Below are positions 24,536 to 39,100 of a stretch of DNA of 64,000 nt, in pieces. A model generated the notes under the pieces. It saw only the letters and a list, made by a program, of their open reading frames with translations, had not been told where the DNA came from and did not search any database. This DNA is from Steromphala cineraria. Taxonomy: Eukaryota > Mollusca > Gastropoda > Trochida > Trochidae. The stretch covers positions 70,944,471-71,008,470 of the forward strand of contig OU744720.1 of assembly GCA_916613615.1 (NCBI GenBank). The letters run 5' to 3'. Each line of letters starts with the position of its first letter. Positions within the stretch are counted from its first letter, which is position 1. The position numbers and the translations under genes were made by a program.

Positions 24536-27500
24536 CTGAAATCGTTTCCTATATCAAGAAATCCGTTGACATTTATCCCAGTAGCATACAAAGACATCCA
24601 CTAAATTAACCTAGGAATTAATCAGAGACATTGGCATACCCCTTCAATGTATAAGTGACACAAACTTCGTATACCATTAAAATAATTGCTTTTAAATGGA
24701 ATGTAAAAATGAATAACCATCACAATACCTTAAAAAGACATCAAATGTTCGCTATTTTATCTTTTATCAAGTGAAGAAGTTGGATGTAAAGGTTCTTTTG
24801 TAGGGGGGTTATTAATATATTCATCAACCGCACATAATCAATACATGTATATCCCAGTATGTCCATAACCGAGTGTTTGGGATATTTTATATCCCCTTCA
24901 CTTCACCTCCTGCCGATCAGCATTATAAAGAACAATCGGTATTCAATTGGAGCAATAGCTAACGAGAGAACATATAGCCTTATTATCCATATATATAGCC
25001 GTAATTCCTTTACATTTGCGCGCGAAGATACACATTATAGTGTATTTAAGACATTTTTTTATGTAACATTTGAAATTAAAATCCCGCATGAAATTAATTT
25101 CTTTCTCACGATTCAGGTTTATTCAGCCTTTACAATATCGAATTACTCCGTAGAAATAGTTATTTCTTCGTATCTAAGATATGAAGTTAGAAATTCTCTT
25201 AAGTTATGTTTATTTAAGGGTATACCTTTATATGTTTACCTTTGATCAATTTCTTCTTCTTAGAATCATAATTCAACGAAAGATATTCCAAAACGCAGGA
25301 TTTAACTAGAAATAAAGCATCTGTTGCCAATTTGCATATAAAACAAATTTGAAAGTTTTCAAAAAAATGTACCTTGAGTTCTTAACCAATCTAGTTAAAA
25401 TCAGCTGTAATGTTTACCTCCCTACTTATGGGACGAAAACATTACAGCTAGTTTTAACTAGATTGGTTCCTAACGTATTTATGAAATTTGTAAATTGTTT
25501 TGCAAAGATTGGTTGTTCAGTACATATGGACCAGAAACAGTCCAAGTCATTATAGGAATGAAACGGATAATATTGAGGCTAGGTTTACTTGAGTGGACCA
25601 GAAACAATGTCACTTAATTTTCACCGAAACAAGTCAATGTGAAGATACATATGTTTCATGAAGATACATTTCAGAAAAGAGATTTCTATGTTCAATAACT
25701 GATTTCTAAAAAAATAATAATCCTGAACGTTTAACATCATAAACATCATAACAAAAATTCTATTCACATACTGAAAAAAAGATTTTGTGCACTATTCATT
25801 GACATATGCGGCCCGAGGCACATATAGCTCAAGAGGGATGATAATTCTTGAGAGCAACTATTTAGTCTTCGTATAATGCCTACTCATCTTCAACAACGCT
25901 TGACAGATCATTATAGCGCGCAGCCAGGTTTTTACGACTGTCTTTTTATTATACAACATTGGCTATCGAGCCTAGTTTATGAATAGGCAAGTCGTCAACT
26001 TCTCCACTTCATGTTCTCTCATGTCTGCAAAGTTGGCTAATTAGGAAGCTAATCCACTTAATAATGGAGCCATACGGCTCGTCAAACGAGTTTTTTCATT
26101 TAGAGTTCGTTTAAGAAATTTCGTGCTCTTCTCAAAGAAAATTATGTAAAATGTCATTTTAGATGTCAAATCATCACTTTTACATAGATTACTTAGTTAG
26201 AACGTTACTTTTTGTATTATATCTATAGCAGGAACAAATTTTACTTAAGGTTCTAGTATATGACTGACAGTAGAAGTGGTTTAGAAGTAGATGAAGGTGC
26301 GACCATGTACGTCATGATTTTCACAATAAATGTAATGTTATCCAGATATTCTTGCTGTTCGGAAATAGAAGTGTTTTTTTTAAAATCACACAAGTGTATG
26401 CACATGCATATATATGTACATGTTGTTAAAGATGCATTATCAGAGTGCAAATGTGTTGAACAATTTCGCATGTATTCTATCTACTTTTAGCATATTGGCT
26501 ACCAACCATACAAAATTTAGTACATAATTAATGAATTAAAAATACAGACAAAAAACAATAGGGCATTCCCACACTGGTTTATCATTATAAATTAAGTATT
26601 TACAAGATCAAACCCTCGTGTAGCTCTTTTAGACAAACAAGCTATTGAAATATCCCGGCTCAAACAATTAGGGGTTCGAGATAATTTCCCTATTCATTAG
26701 TGGTATTTCATTGGCTGAAAGGCACATTATGATCTTAATTCATGATTAGCTATTTGTTAGCGAAATGAGGAGTGTAAATTGATGGACATAGGGGATTTTA
26801 AAAGTAACTACGCAGCTTTAAATACGATTATATAGTCGGATGTTAAAATGCAAATCTATTTTGAAGCTCATCTAAAATGAAGCGCTCGTAATATATCTGA
26901 GAATGGAGCAGTGTGTCTCTGAACCGTTTTACAAATGCACCCTTCGAAAAACGTCAGATTTATTACGTATTAACTTAGAGATCTCCAATTTATTTCCTGT
27001 AGAGCGTGAAGGCATATTATTAGGTAACAACGTTTTATTATCTCATATTTATAATATATTCAAAATACGTTTCTCATATTTTTCATCTGCAAAACAGAAC
27101 AGTCGAAGAAAATGACTGCATAATTCCTTTGGTTTTGACATGTTTGGATGACAAGAAGTGTAAAGCAGATTGGAGTGAGTGTATTGTACTTTATCACGTA
27201 TCAATGTATAATACATGCATGTACCTCTTCGGATCTTGCAGGGGGGAAGGGGAAACCGTGACTACAATCTGTGTCTTATACTGTTGTTTATACATGTAGT
27301 TGTTTTACCAATTTTCACATGCGTTATACACGCTGTCTGAATATCAGATTTGGTCATGAAAATCCACCTCAACTTGGTCATGAAAATCCACCTCAACAGT
27401 TCCTATCCCCCCGCCGGGAAACGCAATCGAAGCTTAAACATGTCGACAGCTAACTTTTGTGATTAAGATGGTTTTTTTTATGGTTTAGAGTTTTAGTTGA

Positions 27501-27990
27501 ACTTTGTTTACCATGCAGGGTACACGACGTTAGAACGCGTGTTTGGATTGACTGGGGATCCTGAATAATGGTCGCATCCTTAAAACCTTTCTTGAGCCTC
27601 AAAACAACTCTAGTGTCTAAGCTTCAGATACGATTGGAATAATACATTTTTAAACTGTGTGATCCTCTGCCTCAAAATATTGAGAAAATATGTTGACCCT
27701 GAAGTTTAAAAAGTCATGTACATTTCATAGATGATAAAAATGAATAACTTGGTAAAACAAAGGAGCTTATGTTTATTTCATGTCGTTTCCTCGCCGATAA
27801 CATATTACGTCTCTTCTTTGGATTGTTTTTTAAAGAAAAAGTGCATTATAAATTTTTATGTAAGTATGAAGTTTTAAGTAGATACACTTGTAAATTCAAA
27901 ATTAATTCATAATTAATTGATAAGATTAGTTTCTTGATGCTTTGATCTCTTATTTGTATGTTGCATTCACGCCTATATAAAGTAGAATGA
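24536..27990. other. Gene-poor stretch with no gene seen
   Basis: AT-rich sequence. Open frames up to 128 codons (24,859-25,245) lack recognisable motifs. The only structures are the 25,384 foldback and a short 21-24 bp direct duplication around 27,353-27,395 (CATGAAAATCCACCTCAAC twice). Confidence 0.5.
25384..25468. repeat. Foldback palindrome, 85 bp
   Basis: The left arm AACCAATCTAGTTAAAAT and the right arm (ending TTTTAACTAGATTGGTT) pair over about 32 bp with two adjacent mismatches, around a 20 bp loop. The palindrome is not repeated elsewhere in the window. It falls in gene-free sequence. Confidence 0.8.
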
Positions 27991-27994
27991 ATCT

Positions 27995-28086
27995 CAATCT
28001 AAATAAATTTAGATCAACAGATTTTTTACCTTGTCATAACAGTATGACCTATTATAAAACCTGTTGATCTCAATTTATTTAGATTG
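27995..28086. repeat. Foldback palindrome, 92 bp
   Basis: The arms CAATCTAAATAAATTTAG and CTCAATTTATTTAGATTG extend to ATCAACAG / CTGTTGAT, about 26 bp each with one mismatch, around a loop of about 40 bp. Its sequence is unrelated to the other foldbacks. Confidence 0.78.
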
Positions 28087-28846
28087 AATGAATCTTGCTC
28101 TATGATCTATTTTCGTGAGAATTGAAAGCACCAAAAGGCTAGACTATCTATTTGCGTAGTTTAAAAACATTCCATCTATTCACACATTATTACCAAATGG
28201 TCAGTGTCCTTCATTCTGAACCAATTTGTACTTTATCAGAGATCTCAAAACAGTGATTGTACACTTTTAAAATATCCAATATAAACTGTAAGAGAATATT
28301 CTATGAATATCAATGACATATATACCATGTTTCCGACACGAGTGCCTGTGCAGTATTTCCCGAACCTGTGCCCTGTAATACTGATGTTTGGGCACCAGTA
28401 CCAATACTACTAAATTAGCACGTATACAATACATGCTTATCACCGAAAGGAAAATGCTTAATACTTCAAAGTATAGGCAGAATGGCCGCCGCTAGCGTTT
28501 AGAGAAAGGGAACGTCATAGGCGAACCAAGACATCTAGACGTTATTTATAACGTGACGTCACAATGAAAATTGTTGTTGTGGCCAAAGGGCATCACATGG
28601 TAAAGAGAGCCCGATATGACTGCCCTCTTAGGCAATCAATTTTTATGCGTTAGAATTACGCTTGATCAACTTCTTAGTATTTATTATAGGGCTAGAATGC
28701 TATGAGAGAAATAAAATAAACGTTCAAATTTGTGAAAACATTTTTATTTTCCAACATGAACACTGACACATGTCCCAAATGAAATGACCACACCCAAACT
28801 TCCAAAATCAAGAAAGTTAGTCTTGCACCCCACCCTCAGCACAAGC

Positions 28847-31800
28847 TTAGAAGTAGTTGTTCTGTGGCGTGTTGGGGTCAAAGTTGAAATGACCGTTACC
28901 AAAGCCTGGTCGAGTATCAGAGTAACCTCCCTTGTTGATGTTGGGGAAGTTCACGGCGCTGAAATGTGGGTCCTCGATCTGGCTCTTAGTGGGGAAGCTG
29001 TTGTGGATTGGGACATGGGGGGCCTCATGAACTGCAGACTTTCCGGGGAAGGCGTGGATTGGGATTGGCTTGTGGACTGGGATGGACTTGATTGGCTGAA
29101 TGGGGTGGCTAGCGTGAATGTCGATGCATCCAGTGGCGTGTTTGTTGGCATAGAGGTTGAAGTCAACGACGAGCTCGGAGGTAGTCCTGCTTCTCGGGTC
29201 AGAGGAAGTGACGTTTGCGGCGATGGTTGTGGCGAGGTCCAGGGGGATGTTTCCGACAACAATGCACTGCAGCGAGGATAAGAGTTTTTTTTTATTAGAT
29301 TGGAACGCTATTTGCAACGGAATAAAAAATACCAAATGAAACTTGAAAAAATATTGCTGAAAGCACTTTAAACCGAACTCAATCAGGAAAAAATAAAGAA
29401 AGGAAGGTTATGTTTGGACAAAATGCTTAGTTGTGTGACCCGAGTTTGCTATTTGTTTACATGTACACCTAAAATCATTTTGAAATAATTGACTGGGGTT
29501 TCTCATATATTACAAGGGGAAAATAATTTAGGTAATATTTCATCTTCATTCCCACTAACCAAGAGTGTTACCTCATACGGTTGAATAAATTAAATCGTAA
29601 TCTTCAATAAAAAAAACCAATGTAAAGTCCTCACGATTTGTGGGCTGTATCCAGGAAGGACGAACACTTTGAAGCAGTTTCCGCACTCCTCGGCAGCAGC
29701 AGCGAACACCTCATCAAGTTGAGCGTTGTCAACTAAAATAAGGAATACATAAATTCTGGTAAAAATTAGTAATCAGGTTGATTTCTAAATTCGCACTTCC
29801 TCGATGCAAGAATTCATGAATGTAATAAATAAGGTATTGCACTGCTTTCAGAAAAGTATCATCACGTGAATTATATATTTTTTAGGCTTGCTCAGCATTT
29901 TTAAATTTTGTTCGCCATGTTTTTCCTGATATATCGTGATTCTCATCGAAACCAAGTTTTGTTGTGTACTTAGTATTTGTGGCAAGAAAACCGACGAACA
30001 ATTTTGATCAATTCCCAGTCCTGTGTCAATATATGAAGAGAAAATAATGCCCCTAGGTATTGCAATTTCATTTCATATAAACGCAATGCAATATTTGACT
30101 TTTGCCCCTGGGGGCAAATTTACCCCAGGGGTAAATGTGCGGCATGTAAACCCACCTTTAAACACTTAACTAAGGTATTGACAAATCTAATCCATAACAA
30201 GTCGGTGTTTTTTATACTCCAAAATTTACATAAGATTAATCTTTGAAACAATAAAACGAAAAAGGTAACAGTGAATATAAATACATATCAATTTGACCCT
30301 TCGAAATATACCCTTATTCTAGTGATACATGCTTTAAGAAGTTGAATTCACAGTCACTGTGTTGTCAGTAAGACATCAAGAAAAGTCAACCGAGCTTTTT
30401 GCCATTATGCTATGCGCGAGGAATGTTTTGAGGAATTTGTTCTCTTACCGGTACTGATAATCTCCATAACTACAAGTCCGGTTTGGTTAAATGCTTCCAC
30501 TGTCTGGTTGCCAGGGAGTATCAGAGGTCGGGCATCAACCTGGAGACCATGGAAATCAGCCTGGAAGGTGTCACAGTCATCCCTGTTCTCAACAACTGCC
30601 ACAGAAAGGTTTCATTTAATCAGTATATCTAATCAGTATATCTAATCAGTATATCTAATCAGTATGAGTTATTTTGCTAAGGATGTTTTTTTTCATCAAA
30701 TTATATTCGATATTCTAATTCCATAAATAAATATCAACATTTTGAGAAAAATTACTTTACTTTTTTAGAAATGATTTTATTTTGCAATATTTTTTTGATC
30801 ATTTATTCCAAAATAATACTTGTATATGCATTATTCCTGGCGACAAAGCATTTAAGACCAGAAACTGTTTATCATTTGTTAAGTTGTATCCACTTTACTA
30901 TAACAGCATTCCTACATACGTTAAGTTATAAAACAAATTAAAACTTTCAAATGAACAGGTTTCAGTGTTGACATTTCTACACGACATAATAATGGAATTG
31001 TTCCTACACTCTATAACATTTAGTTTACATGCTTAGAATAAAGAGCATTCGATTTTACTTCAAATGGATTTGAAACTAATTGGTAGTAAGTACTTACTGA
31101 AAAGAGCTCTGTCTTCACCGATGACCTTAAACAAAGAAGAAAAGTATGATCATGTGATTGGAAGGGGACACGGAATGTCTTGATTTATTTTTATTAATTT
31201 ACTTAAAGTCATTTTCAGGTTTATGAATCTTCGGACCTCATATTGTATTTTGTTTATAATGACTTGGAAATATATCATACAGAACAAGTTTACTTAATAG
31301 CGTATATTCAGAAAAGAAAATACACACATTTGGCAGTCATATTCTAACAAAGTTCTATTTGGAATAACATTTTCTGCAATAGTTCAAATTTGCAAGGCCC
31401 TGTCGTGGGAAACGTTAATGGCACGTTTTGTGCTGGCAGTGATGCCTATAAGTCAATTGTATTGTTTTGATTCCGAAAGGGAATAGACCCGATCGATTAC
31501 AACAATAAGTACTATTGAATTAAGCTTGTTCCTTTATATATAAATGTGTCATTTGGTCGCAATCTGAAAATCATGCGAGGTATATATATATACTTTGAAA
31601 TTGGCATATTCAAAATGCATTTATGTCTAAGATACTAATCGAAGCATAACCTTGAAATTGAAACCTACCTTGAAAGCATGTTCAACGTTCTTCAGATTAT
31701 TGAAGGCTGATTTAAGGTCTCCCCCGGCCGAACCCTTGTGTACGGAGACATCGTACAAGATGAATGAATCGGGTTCACTCTCAAGTGTAAATGGAGGAAT

Positions 31801-31860
31801 GCTCAAAAATGCACTGGACACAAGCCCGACAAAGCCAGCGACAAGAAGTATGGACAACAT
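28847..31860 (-). CDS. Secreted glycoprotein of unknown function, 294 aa, five exons
   Basis: I joined five coding exons on the minus strand: 31,669-31,860, about 31,101-31,128, 30,449-30,595, 29,635-29,732 and 28,847-29,266. All junctions are GT-AG and keep one frame to a TAA stop. The product begins with a signal peptide (MLSILLVAGFVGLVSSA). A globular part follows, starting FILYDVSVHKGSAGG. It carries N-glycosylation sequons at about N103 and N110 (NQT twice) and ANVT in the last exon. It has five cysteines, including a CGNC pair at 139-142. The last about 80 residues are rich in His, Pro and Ile and low in predicted structure. I do not recognise the family. The design suggests a secreted extracellular or body-fluid protein. 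An AATAAA signal lies about 100 bp past the stop, near 28,744. It is divergent from the first CLN6 gene, with about 1.25 kb between the starts. Confidence 0.82.
30617..30666. repeat. 13 bp tandem repeat in an intron
   Basis: Nearly four copies of AATCAGTATATCT lie about 20 bp upstream, in gene sense, of the acceptor of exon 3 of the secreted-protein gene. Confidence 0.9.
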
Positions 31861-33110
31861 CTTAGGAGAAGATTGAGTATTGCTGTTAAAGTAAAGGAAA
31901 TGAAGGTCTTCTTGTCCGAGTCTGAGTCAACGCTGGTCGACTGAATACTCTGCCGGTTTGGTAGAACGTCGATGTATTTGTACTCATATACTACAGGGGG
32001 TTAAGTCAAGAACAAAACGCATGTCACGTCAAATCGTAACTTCTTGTCTAATCGTGAAGGTGTGGCTTTACTTTCATTAACTGTCACAGTGCCCTTTACC
32101 ATGTTCAGCGTCCTGTTGTGATCGCTATGGGGTCTTGGATGTGTGTAGACTTTTACATGTTAATATGACACTATACTGACATCCGTAGTAGCGCTGAATG
32201 ATATTTTAATCTGCATGACGTGCCTCTATTTGAGGAGATTAAAGCTGACGAATAAATAATGTCCATAGATTATTCATTGACGGTTATATCGTGCATCCAA
32301 ATCGGTGCCTTAAACGGGCAATACTAAACCTGTCCAATTGGCATTTTAATTAGAATTTCCAAAACACGCACTGTACTTTGATATCAGAAGGTGTATACAG
32401 TATAAGGTACTTCCGATTGTTCCGATATCATGACTACAATAGATTACCAGAAAACTTTGATGTTATGTAAAATATATTTTAACTAGAAAAATGTCAAGTA
32501 GCAATTGATTATCAAGTAATTATCAATCGAGGATGAATTTAGGAATAATTTATCATATTCATATTGTAAATTGTAAATTGTAAAGAATAAGAACATTCCC
32601 GAGGATCGGAATTAAAATGTTTGCAACATGAATTTTAGGAAAATGTGTCACAAATGAAAATTACATTAATGTTCTTAACAAAAGAATGATAATGATAATG
32701 TATATGTTTATAACGCCACCCAAGGCTTGATAACAGCGCTTTTGAGCAGCGCTCTTCTGGGCTGGATATCGGCGCTATACAAATGACTAGTTGTACAACA
32801 TGCTAAAAGCGCTAATACGGATAATACGTAATATAAAAAACTTTGTGTAACAATATAATCAAGTAAACAGAATCACGGGAACTAATGTTGTGAACACGTC
32901 TGTGGACACATATTTTTATCAAAAGTTTTCTGTTATCTATTAGAGTTTAGATGTGTGTCATTTTGACCGACTAATTGCCATTTGACCTTACTGATAAAAC
33001 CACGTGGCGATATTATTTGGCCGCTACAATACAATGGTGGATATTATCTAATTACTCTTCCACTGCTAGCATATCGATATCCATTCCATGATTGAGGTTC
33101 GTGTTTAACC
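31861..33110. promoter_or_regulatory. Divergent promoter region between the secreted-protein gene and CLN6 copy 1
   Basis: The two start codons face away from each other across 1,250 bp. A palindromic E-box CACGTG lies at 33,001-33,006, about 105 bp before the CLN6 start. Lysosomal genes in mammals are often driven by TFEB through GTCACGTGAC-type sites, but the flanks here (C and G) are weaker, so regulation by a TFEB relative is only a suggestion. At 32,720-32,790 a fragment reading GGCGCTATACAAATGA resembles a SINE tail. No coding exon is seen. Confidence 0.5.
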
Positions 33111-36100
33111 ATGGGCAAAAAGGACAGTGTGAGATTACGGAAGGGTCATTTTTCTAATGTAGAAGACCGGAAACCACCGAAACTAGAGCGGTTAGTAAAT
33201 GTGAAGATTGAATTGAAATGTGGGTCAGGAACTCGTGTTTCCTTTGATGAGTTTTATAAACATGAAATCATTTATTTTATCATCAATCATTTTAACATGA
33301 ACTTTAAAACATATAAAATGAAAAACATCAATATGAATTAGTGAATTTGACAATAAGCTATGTTTCAAACGATAAAAGGCATATTTAGGAACTCGACTTT
33401 CTTCCATAACGTTATTTAAAACATGTTTTCTGTTGTGAATATGAAACATAGATACATAAATATTTTAGATTGTTGAACTCCCTTATATTAAGTACTTGAT
33501 ATATTTCCTAATTATGGCGTCGTATGCCTATGTTTTTTTTTCTGATAAAGAAACGTTGATAAAATCAGCTTTACTATACAGATAATACACACTTTGTTGC
33601 CAGTTTGTGCGATGTCAAATTATCATTCACAGTACTAACAATTTGTAACGAAATTATTTTCAATAATCTGTATGTTCAAGATCACATTCGAAAACGAAGA
33701 ATGAGTTCCACGTTGACCTATGGTTGAGTTTGGCGCTGGTTAACTGGATATTTGACTTTGGAAGACCGATTGCTGGGGTAGGTGGCATGAAGATGATTAA
33801 TTGACAATCAAACATTTGAAAATTGTAAGAAATCGAAAGAAAATATTAGACTTTAGATTGGAATAGGAGTGATGATGGTGTGTAATCAATGATAAAGGGT
33901 ATAATAAAGGTCATTCACTTGATCCACATGAAAACGTTCTTCTAGAAGCAGATGATGAAAATTCAGATAGGTTTGTTTCGTTATTTAGGAATGACATACG
34001 GCAGTTACATATTGCATTAAGAAAAATGATTTATAACGATTGAAAAATGTTTATTCACGTATCACATAAATGTTGAATCTAAATTATGTAATTTAACCCG
34101 TTATACATCATCAACCCCATCTGTCGCCATGACTATCTTACACAAGTTGGTTTGTAAATTACGCCAACTGCGCCAGCTGCGGTATACTATCAACTATAAA
34201 AGCCACTTTGTGATTTTTTAACATATATTGTTTTGCTTTGAAACGGTTGAGGGTGGCATAATCAATTTTATAAATTTAAAACATCTCACTTTTTCATCTC
34301 CAGATGTCACTCATAAAGATAAATTCTGGTTTTTCAATGGAAATCGTATAACAGCTTTCTTTTTTCGTGCAAGCCAAATTCATACGTTTAGTTTACATGA
34401 AAACTAGGTATTCAACCTATAAAACACTATATACTCGTAACTGCCATTCTGATAAGCTAGATAAATTGTTAAAATCACGTTTGACTGAATTGCCCGTTTT
34501 CGACCATTTTCACGACTTGAAACCTCCCTAATTTTACGATACAACGATCTAAAATGATATTTTCCTACAACAGTCCATATTTTTCAATAAAATGACACTA
34601 TATGTAGTATTTGCCATATGTTTAGTTTATATTAATTTCCAGTTTTAATTGTGAGTTATTTTTAGTGGTATGTACCCGTGGAGTGGTCTCCACTCAATCT
34701 TCCAAGCATCGGAGACTATTTCCACATGGCCTACAACATCATTGTACCCTTCTGTTTGTTGAAAGTAAGTATCATGAATCATACAGTTGGCTTTTAGTAC
34801 TTATGCAACATCTATGATATCATTATTAACAATTTCGCCTCGCAAACATAATGGCTTTTCAATCAGTATATGTGGTTGATTTTATATGACACTGTATGTG
34901 CGAATATGTACTAGTAATTTGAACGTACATTATGACAATATGATTGCATAGGGCATGCCAAATTGACAAATATGTGATAATTAATAGTTCTCATTAAAAA
35001 TATAATCGCCTTATTGAATGTACATATGTTAAAATGACATGTCCAATTATAATAATGGATACTTCTTGACCTATCAACCTCATTTAACCTAATGAACATT
35101 ATCATTCTCCACTCCGGCTACCTGAGCTATGGTTTTGTGGGTTATTTTTGTATGATTTATTCAGTTTCATTGTCGAACCAAGTGTATATTTGATGTTAAC
35201 TCGTTTCTTTGAAAACAATAAACCAAACATGTTGATGAAAATATCCAGCTGTGACAGTTGTAAAGATAAATGTGATACCGTACCCGAAAAGGGTTTCTTC
35301 AATAAAATCATGCAATGTCATTTCGAGATATTAGAAGTAACAACTTTCATTTTCCAGTTCTAATAGGTAAAACTGATATGTGAACATGGGTGTGTACACG
35401 TACATTGAATAAATGTAACAACATATGATTTATCATGTAAAGAAGACAGTTCGATGGACTTACATCCAGTCTCTAAACAAAATTATATTGTAATTGTATA
35501 CATACTGCTACAAATGAAATAAACATTTATAATTATTTTTAATTATAATATGTTTAATATTAAGTTATAAATTATTTATTATATTTCAGATATTCTATAT
35601 CTAGGCATGTTTTTCTAGAGGTAACTTCTCATATAAGGTTATTATGAAGTATATCGTGAACATGAGTCAATAAGATACAATAACAGATCTCCAACTCCAT
35701 TCTTGTAATATATCAATTTTTATTTTTTTAATTTTTTTAACTGTCTTGATGTTCATGCGCTGTCATCTTTGCAAAACATTGTAACTCAGCCATGTACATT
35801 CAAAGGAGAAGGAATTCTAAGTTGGAGAACTTGTTCCCCGTCCTTTACTTCGTGAATAAAACATGTTTAAATCCAAATCTCCAACTTGTTTTCAGCTGCA
35901 GGAGCGCAGTCCCCACAAGCTGTCTCCGAACATCACCTATCTCGCTGTCATCACGTTCGTGATGGGCGCCAGCATGCACCTGGTGGGAGACTCTGTCAAC
36001 CATCGTCTCACCCATGTGGGCTACCACCAACACATCTCCGTCCTAGAGAATCCTATTATGAAGGAGCTCAAACCACCAGAATTAGTATGTAAAATTTGTT

Positions 36101-39100
36101 GTTTATCACACTAGGCCTTTACGCGTCAATTGAGTTATTCTTAGTTTTCTCGAGGCTTTCTGAATGTTGTAGAGTTTTATAGATAGTCATCTTCTTCATT
36201 GCCATGAATGCCACGTTTCGGTGAAGACAGATCGTATGTGCATACCGCTATAATAGGGCATTTTGTCCCACCTAACCGTACTAGTTCCCGCCTTTCGATA
36301 CACATACTTTGATATGTATCCCATATATTTGGTTACGATGATAATTTTAATATTCTAGCTGCTTACGTTCAACCAGGTTTACCAGTTTTGGTTTGTGCTT
36401 AGCTAATAGCATTGTTTGAAATAAATATACACACAATAATGATTTTATGGCGTTTCAAGAATTGATTTTACTTTTTGAATATTTGCATTTATACCAAACC
36501 TCATACTCTTTTCACTGATATTTGTTTATATTTTCGCAGGTGAAAATGTTCGAACTGCTATATACATATGACGAACATATAGGCCATCTCATGTGGTAAG
36601 AAAAAGATACATTTCTGCTTTATATACGAATAATACGAACATGCTGACTGTTTTTTAAATGTGTTCATTATAACGCAATTCCAAGTCATGTTTTAATATA
36701 TCATTGCGTGTTGTTCGTCAGATCTCTGTAAGAAAAGAATAAAAAATAAGTTATTGTTTGTTACGCGTCTGTCCATAATAATTTATCACGGTTAGTATCA
36801 AGGTTCTCCTTTGTCTTATTGGTAGTGTTCAATTCTATCAATGAAATGGTTGATTATTTAGCAACCCTATCACTCACTGAAATGGTTGATTATTTGCAAT
36901 TTTAACACTTGGTGAAATGATTGATTATTTAACAATCCTATCACTCAGTGAAATGGTTGATTATTTAGCAATCCTATCACTCAGTGAAATGGTTGATTAT
37001 TGGCAATTTTAACACTTTGTGAAATAGTTGATGATTTGCAATTCTATCTGTTAGTGAAATTGTTGATATTTTGTAATTGTTGGTACTCGATTAAATGGTT
37101 TCATCTATTCTCATTGGCTAGTGAATGCTTAACTACCATGATGAATTATAGCATGCAATGTACACTTTTTGAACACAACATATAATTTACTTTGTTTGAT
37201 ATCGTTGATTTGATTTTGTTCCCGGGAAGGAATATACTCATACCACTTAAATAGCTAATATACAAGGCGTAATCTAAAAGTTGCAGACCTGTGTATGACC
37301 CTTTCCCCGATTAAAATGTACTTAATTTCTATCCTGAGTTATTGTTGAGAATAAAACTAAAAAGTTTACTATATTTTGAAAACATCTTTATGGGGAAAGA
37401 AACCAAATAACTACTCAAACAATTGACAGATATATGTATGTCAACATAAAAAGTTTATCACAAGGGGTCAGAAATTGAACGAATAGAAGGTATTAAAAAC
37501 ATATCCAATGGTGTATAGAGATGTTATGAATGGATGCTAGAGCTTCTAGTCATGTAACATGTCCATATAAAAACTTAGGATGTACAAATTTAATTGACAA
37601 GTTGGTTGTTATCTTTGCTTTATTAACTCCTTCAAGTTCTATTTGGTACCATCTTCACAACGTCACGGGCGAAACGAAAAAGTTTCCAAACTTTCCCATT
37701 CCTCCCTTGACATCATTGGCCGTAATTTCTGTGCTAGCATTTCAACCCACTGCACGGAAGTAGCATAGTCCAATCAGAAGACAGCATGTTAAATGAACCG
37801 ATTTGAAATGCGTATGCGTTTTACAAGGGAGAGAAACGCTTTATTTGAGTGATACATTAATGTTTGTCTTCTCTGCATTCTCGGTGCTCATCAAAAACAT
37901 AAAAACAACCATGCGGACTGAAGTTTAAAATTAAATTTCACTCGGATAGTTTTAAAAAGGATCGTCTGTTAGTATTTTGAATTTGTTCCGAATGTAAACG
38001 GCAATTTCATTGGTTATTGTTGAAAGAGCTGATAAGGCCGTAACTCGTGATCACGATAGGTGTCGCTGCTCCGGATCACCAGTTTTCTACCTTGTGATGG
38101 CAAGGTCTAAACGAGGAGTTGCTCGATACGTTTTACCTTGCCGTGGGAAGATGATTTGGTACTCGTATAACTTTTTACAAGAAAACTCTCTTGCGTAACA
38201 TTCGGTTTTTTTATGCCTTTATTTCGGTTTTCTTTGACACGTTCAATCATATTACTTTCCTGCAAGGGTTTATTTGGAACTGATAAGAAAACAGTCAACC
38301 CTTACCTTTACCTTTGTCGCGTGGTAAAACACTGATCTGATACTTTTTAGACTCCATACCTGATAACTCTCACTGGTTGTATTTTGTACTCTCACGGTTT
38401 TACAAATAAACAATGTCCTGATTCATTCTGTACTTATATTTGACGTTATACCAGAAAAGTCACCCTCGTTGTGTTACTGATTTTACTTTGATTTATACAC
38501 CTGTTTCAGGTACATTCCGTTTTTCTGCACATTATTCGTGTATTACCTGGGATGCTTCCAGAAGAAGCCGAGAGGAAAGCTAGGAATCACATGGTGGCTT
38601 CTCCTTTTTGTGAGCGCCGTGTACTACTGGTATGTAGCAATGAAGGACTCCAAAATACGGAGGAATAATTAGATAAGAATAGTACGAGACATTAAGCGAA
38701 CTTGACAATCATCCACATTCAAGTGTTAAACTTTAATGTCACCTCAGTTTATTAATCTCAAATGATAATTGCAAGGGCAGGTGACGTTTTCTAAACTTCG
38801 AACTATATTGTTACGTTAATTTTACAATCTTGAAATCAGTTCAATCATGACATAAGCCATATATTTCCTTACGTATCTAAGATGTACATGGATCAACAAT
38901 GAATAAATATAAACTATTATTATTTTGAAGGTACTTGGTCACTGAGGGTCAAATATTCAGTGTATATTTTCTAACACTGATCGCCATGTTGGTAACATCA
39001 GCTTATAAACTAGCGGTTGGTGAGACATTGGACCAGAACGGATTATTCCTCTTGCATACCTTCACCTTGACCTTGACATTGGTCATTGCATGGTCGGCCT

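Noticed and set aside
24859..25245. 128-codon plus-strand open frame
   Set aside because: AT-rich, no motif, no signal peptide and no splice partner; composition is like the surrounding non-coding DNA.
28784..29281. 165-codon plus-strand and 103-codon minus-strand frames
   Set aside because: Antisense and shifted-frame shadows of the last exon of the secreted-protein gene, whose own frame has splice sites and a stop that fit.
36843..37070. CRISPR-like array
   Set aside because: Units of about 40 bp are contiguous and degenerate with no unique spacers, in an intron of an animal gene.
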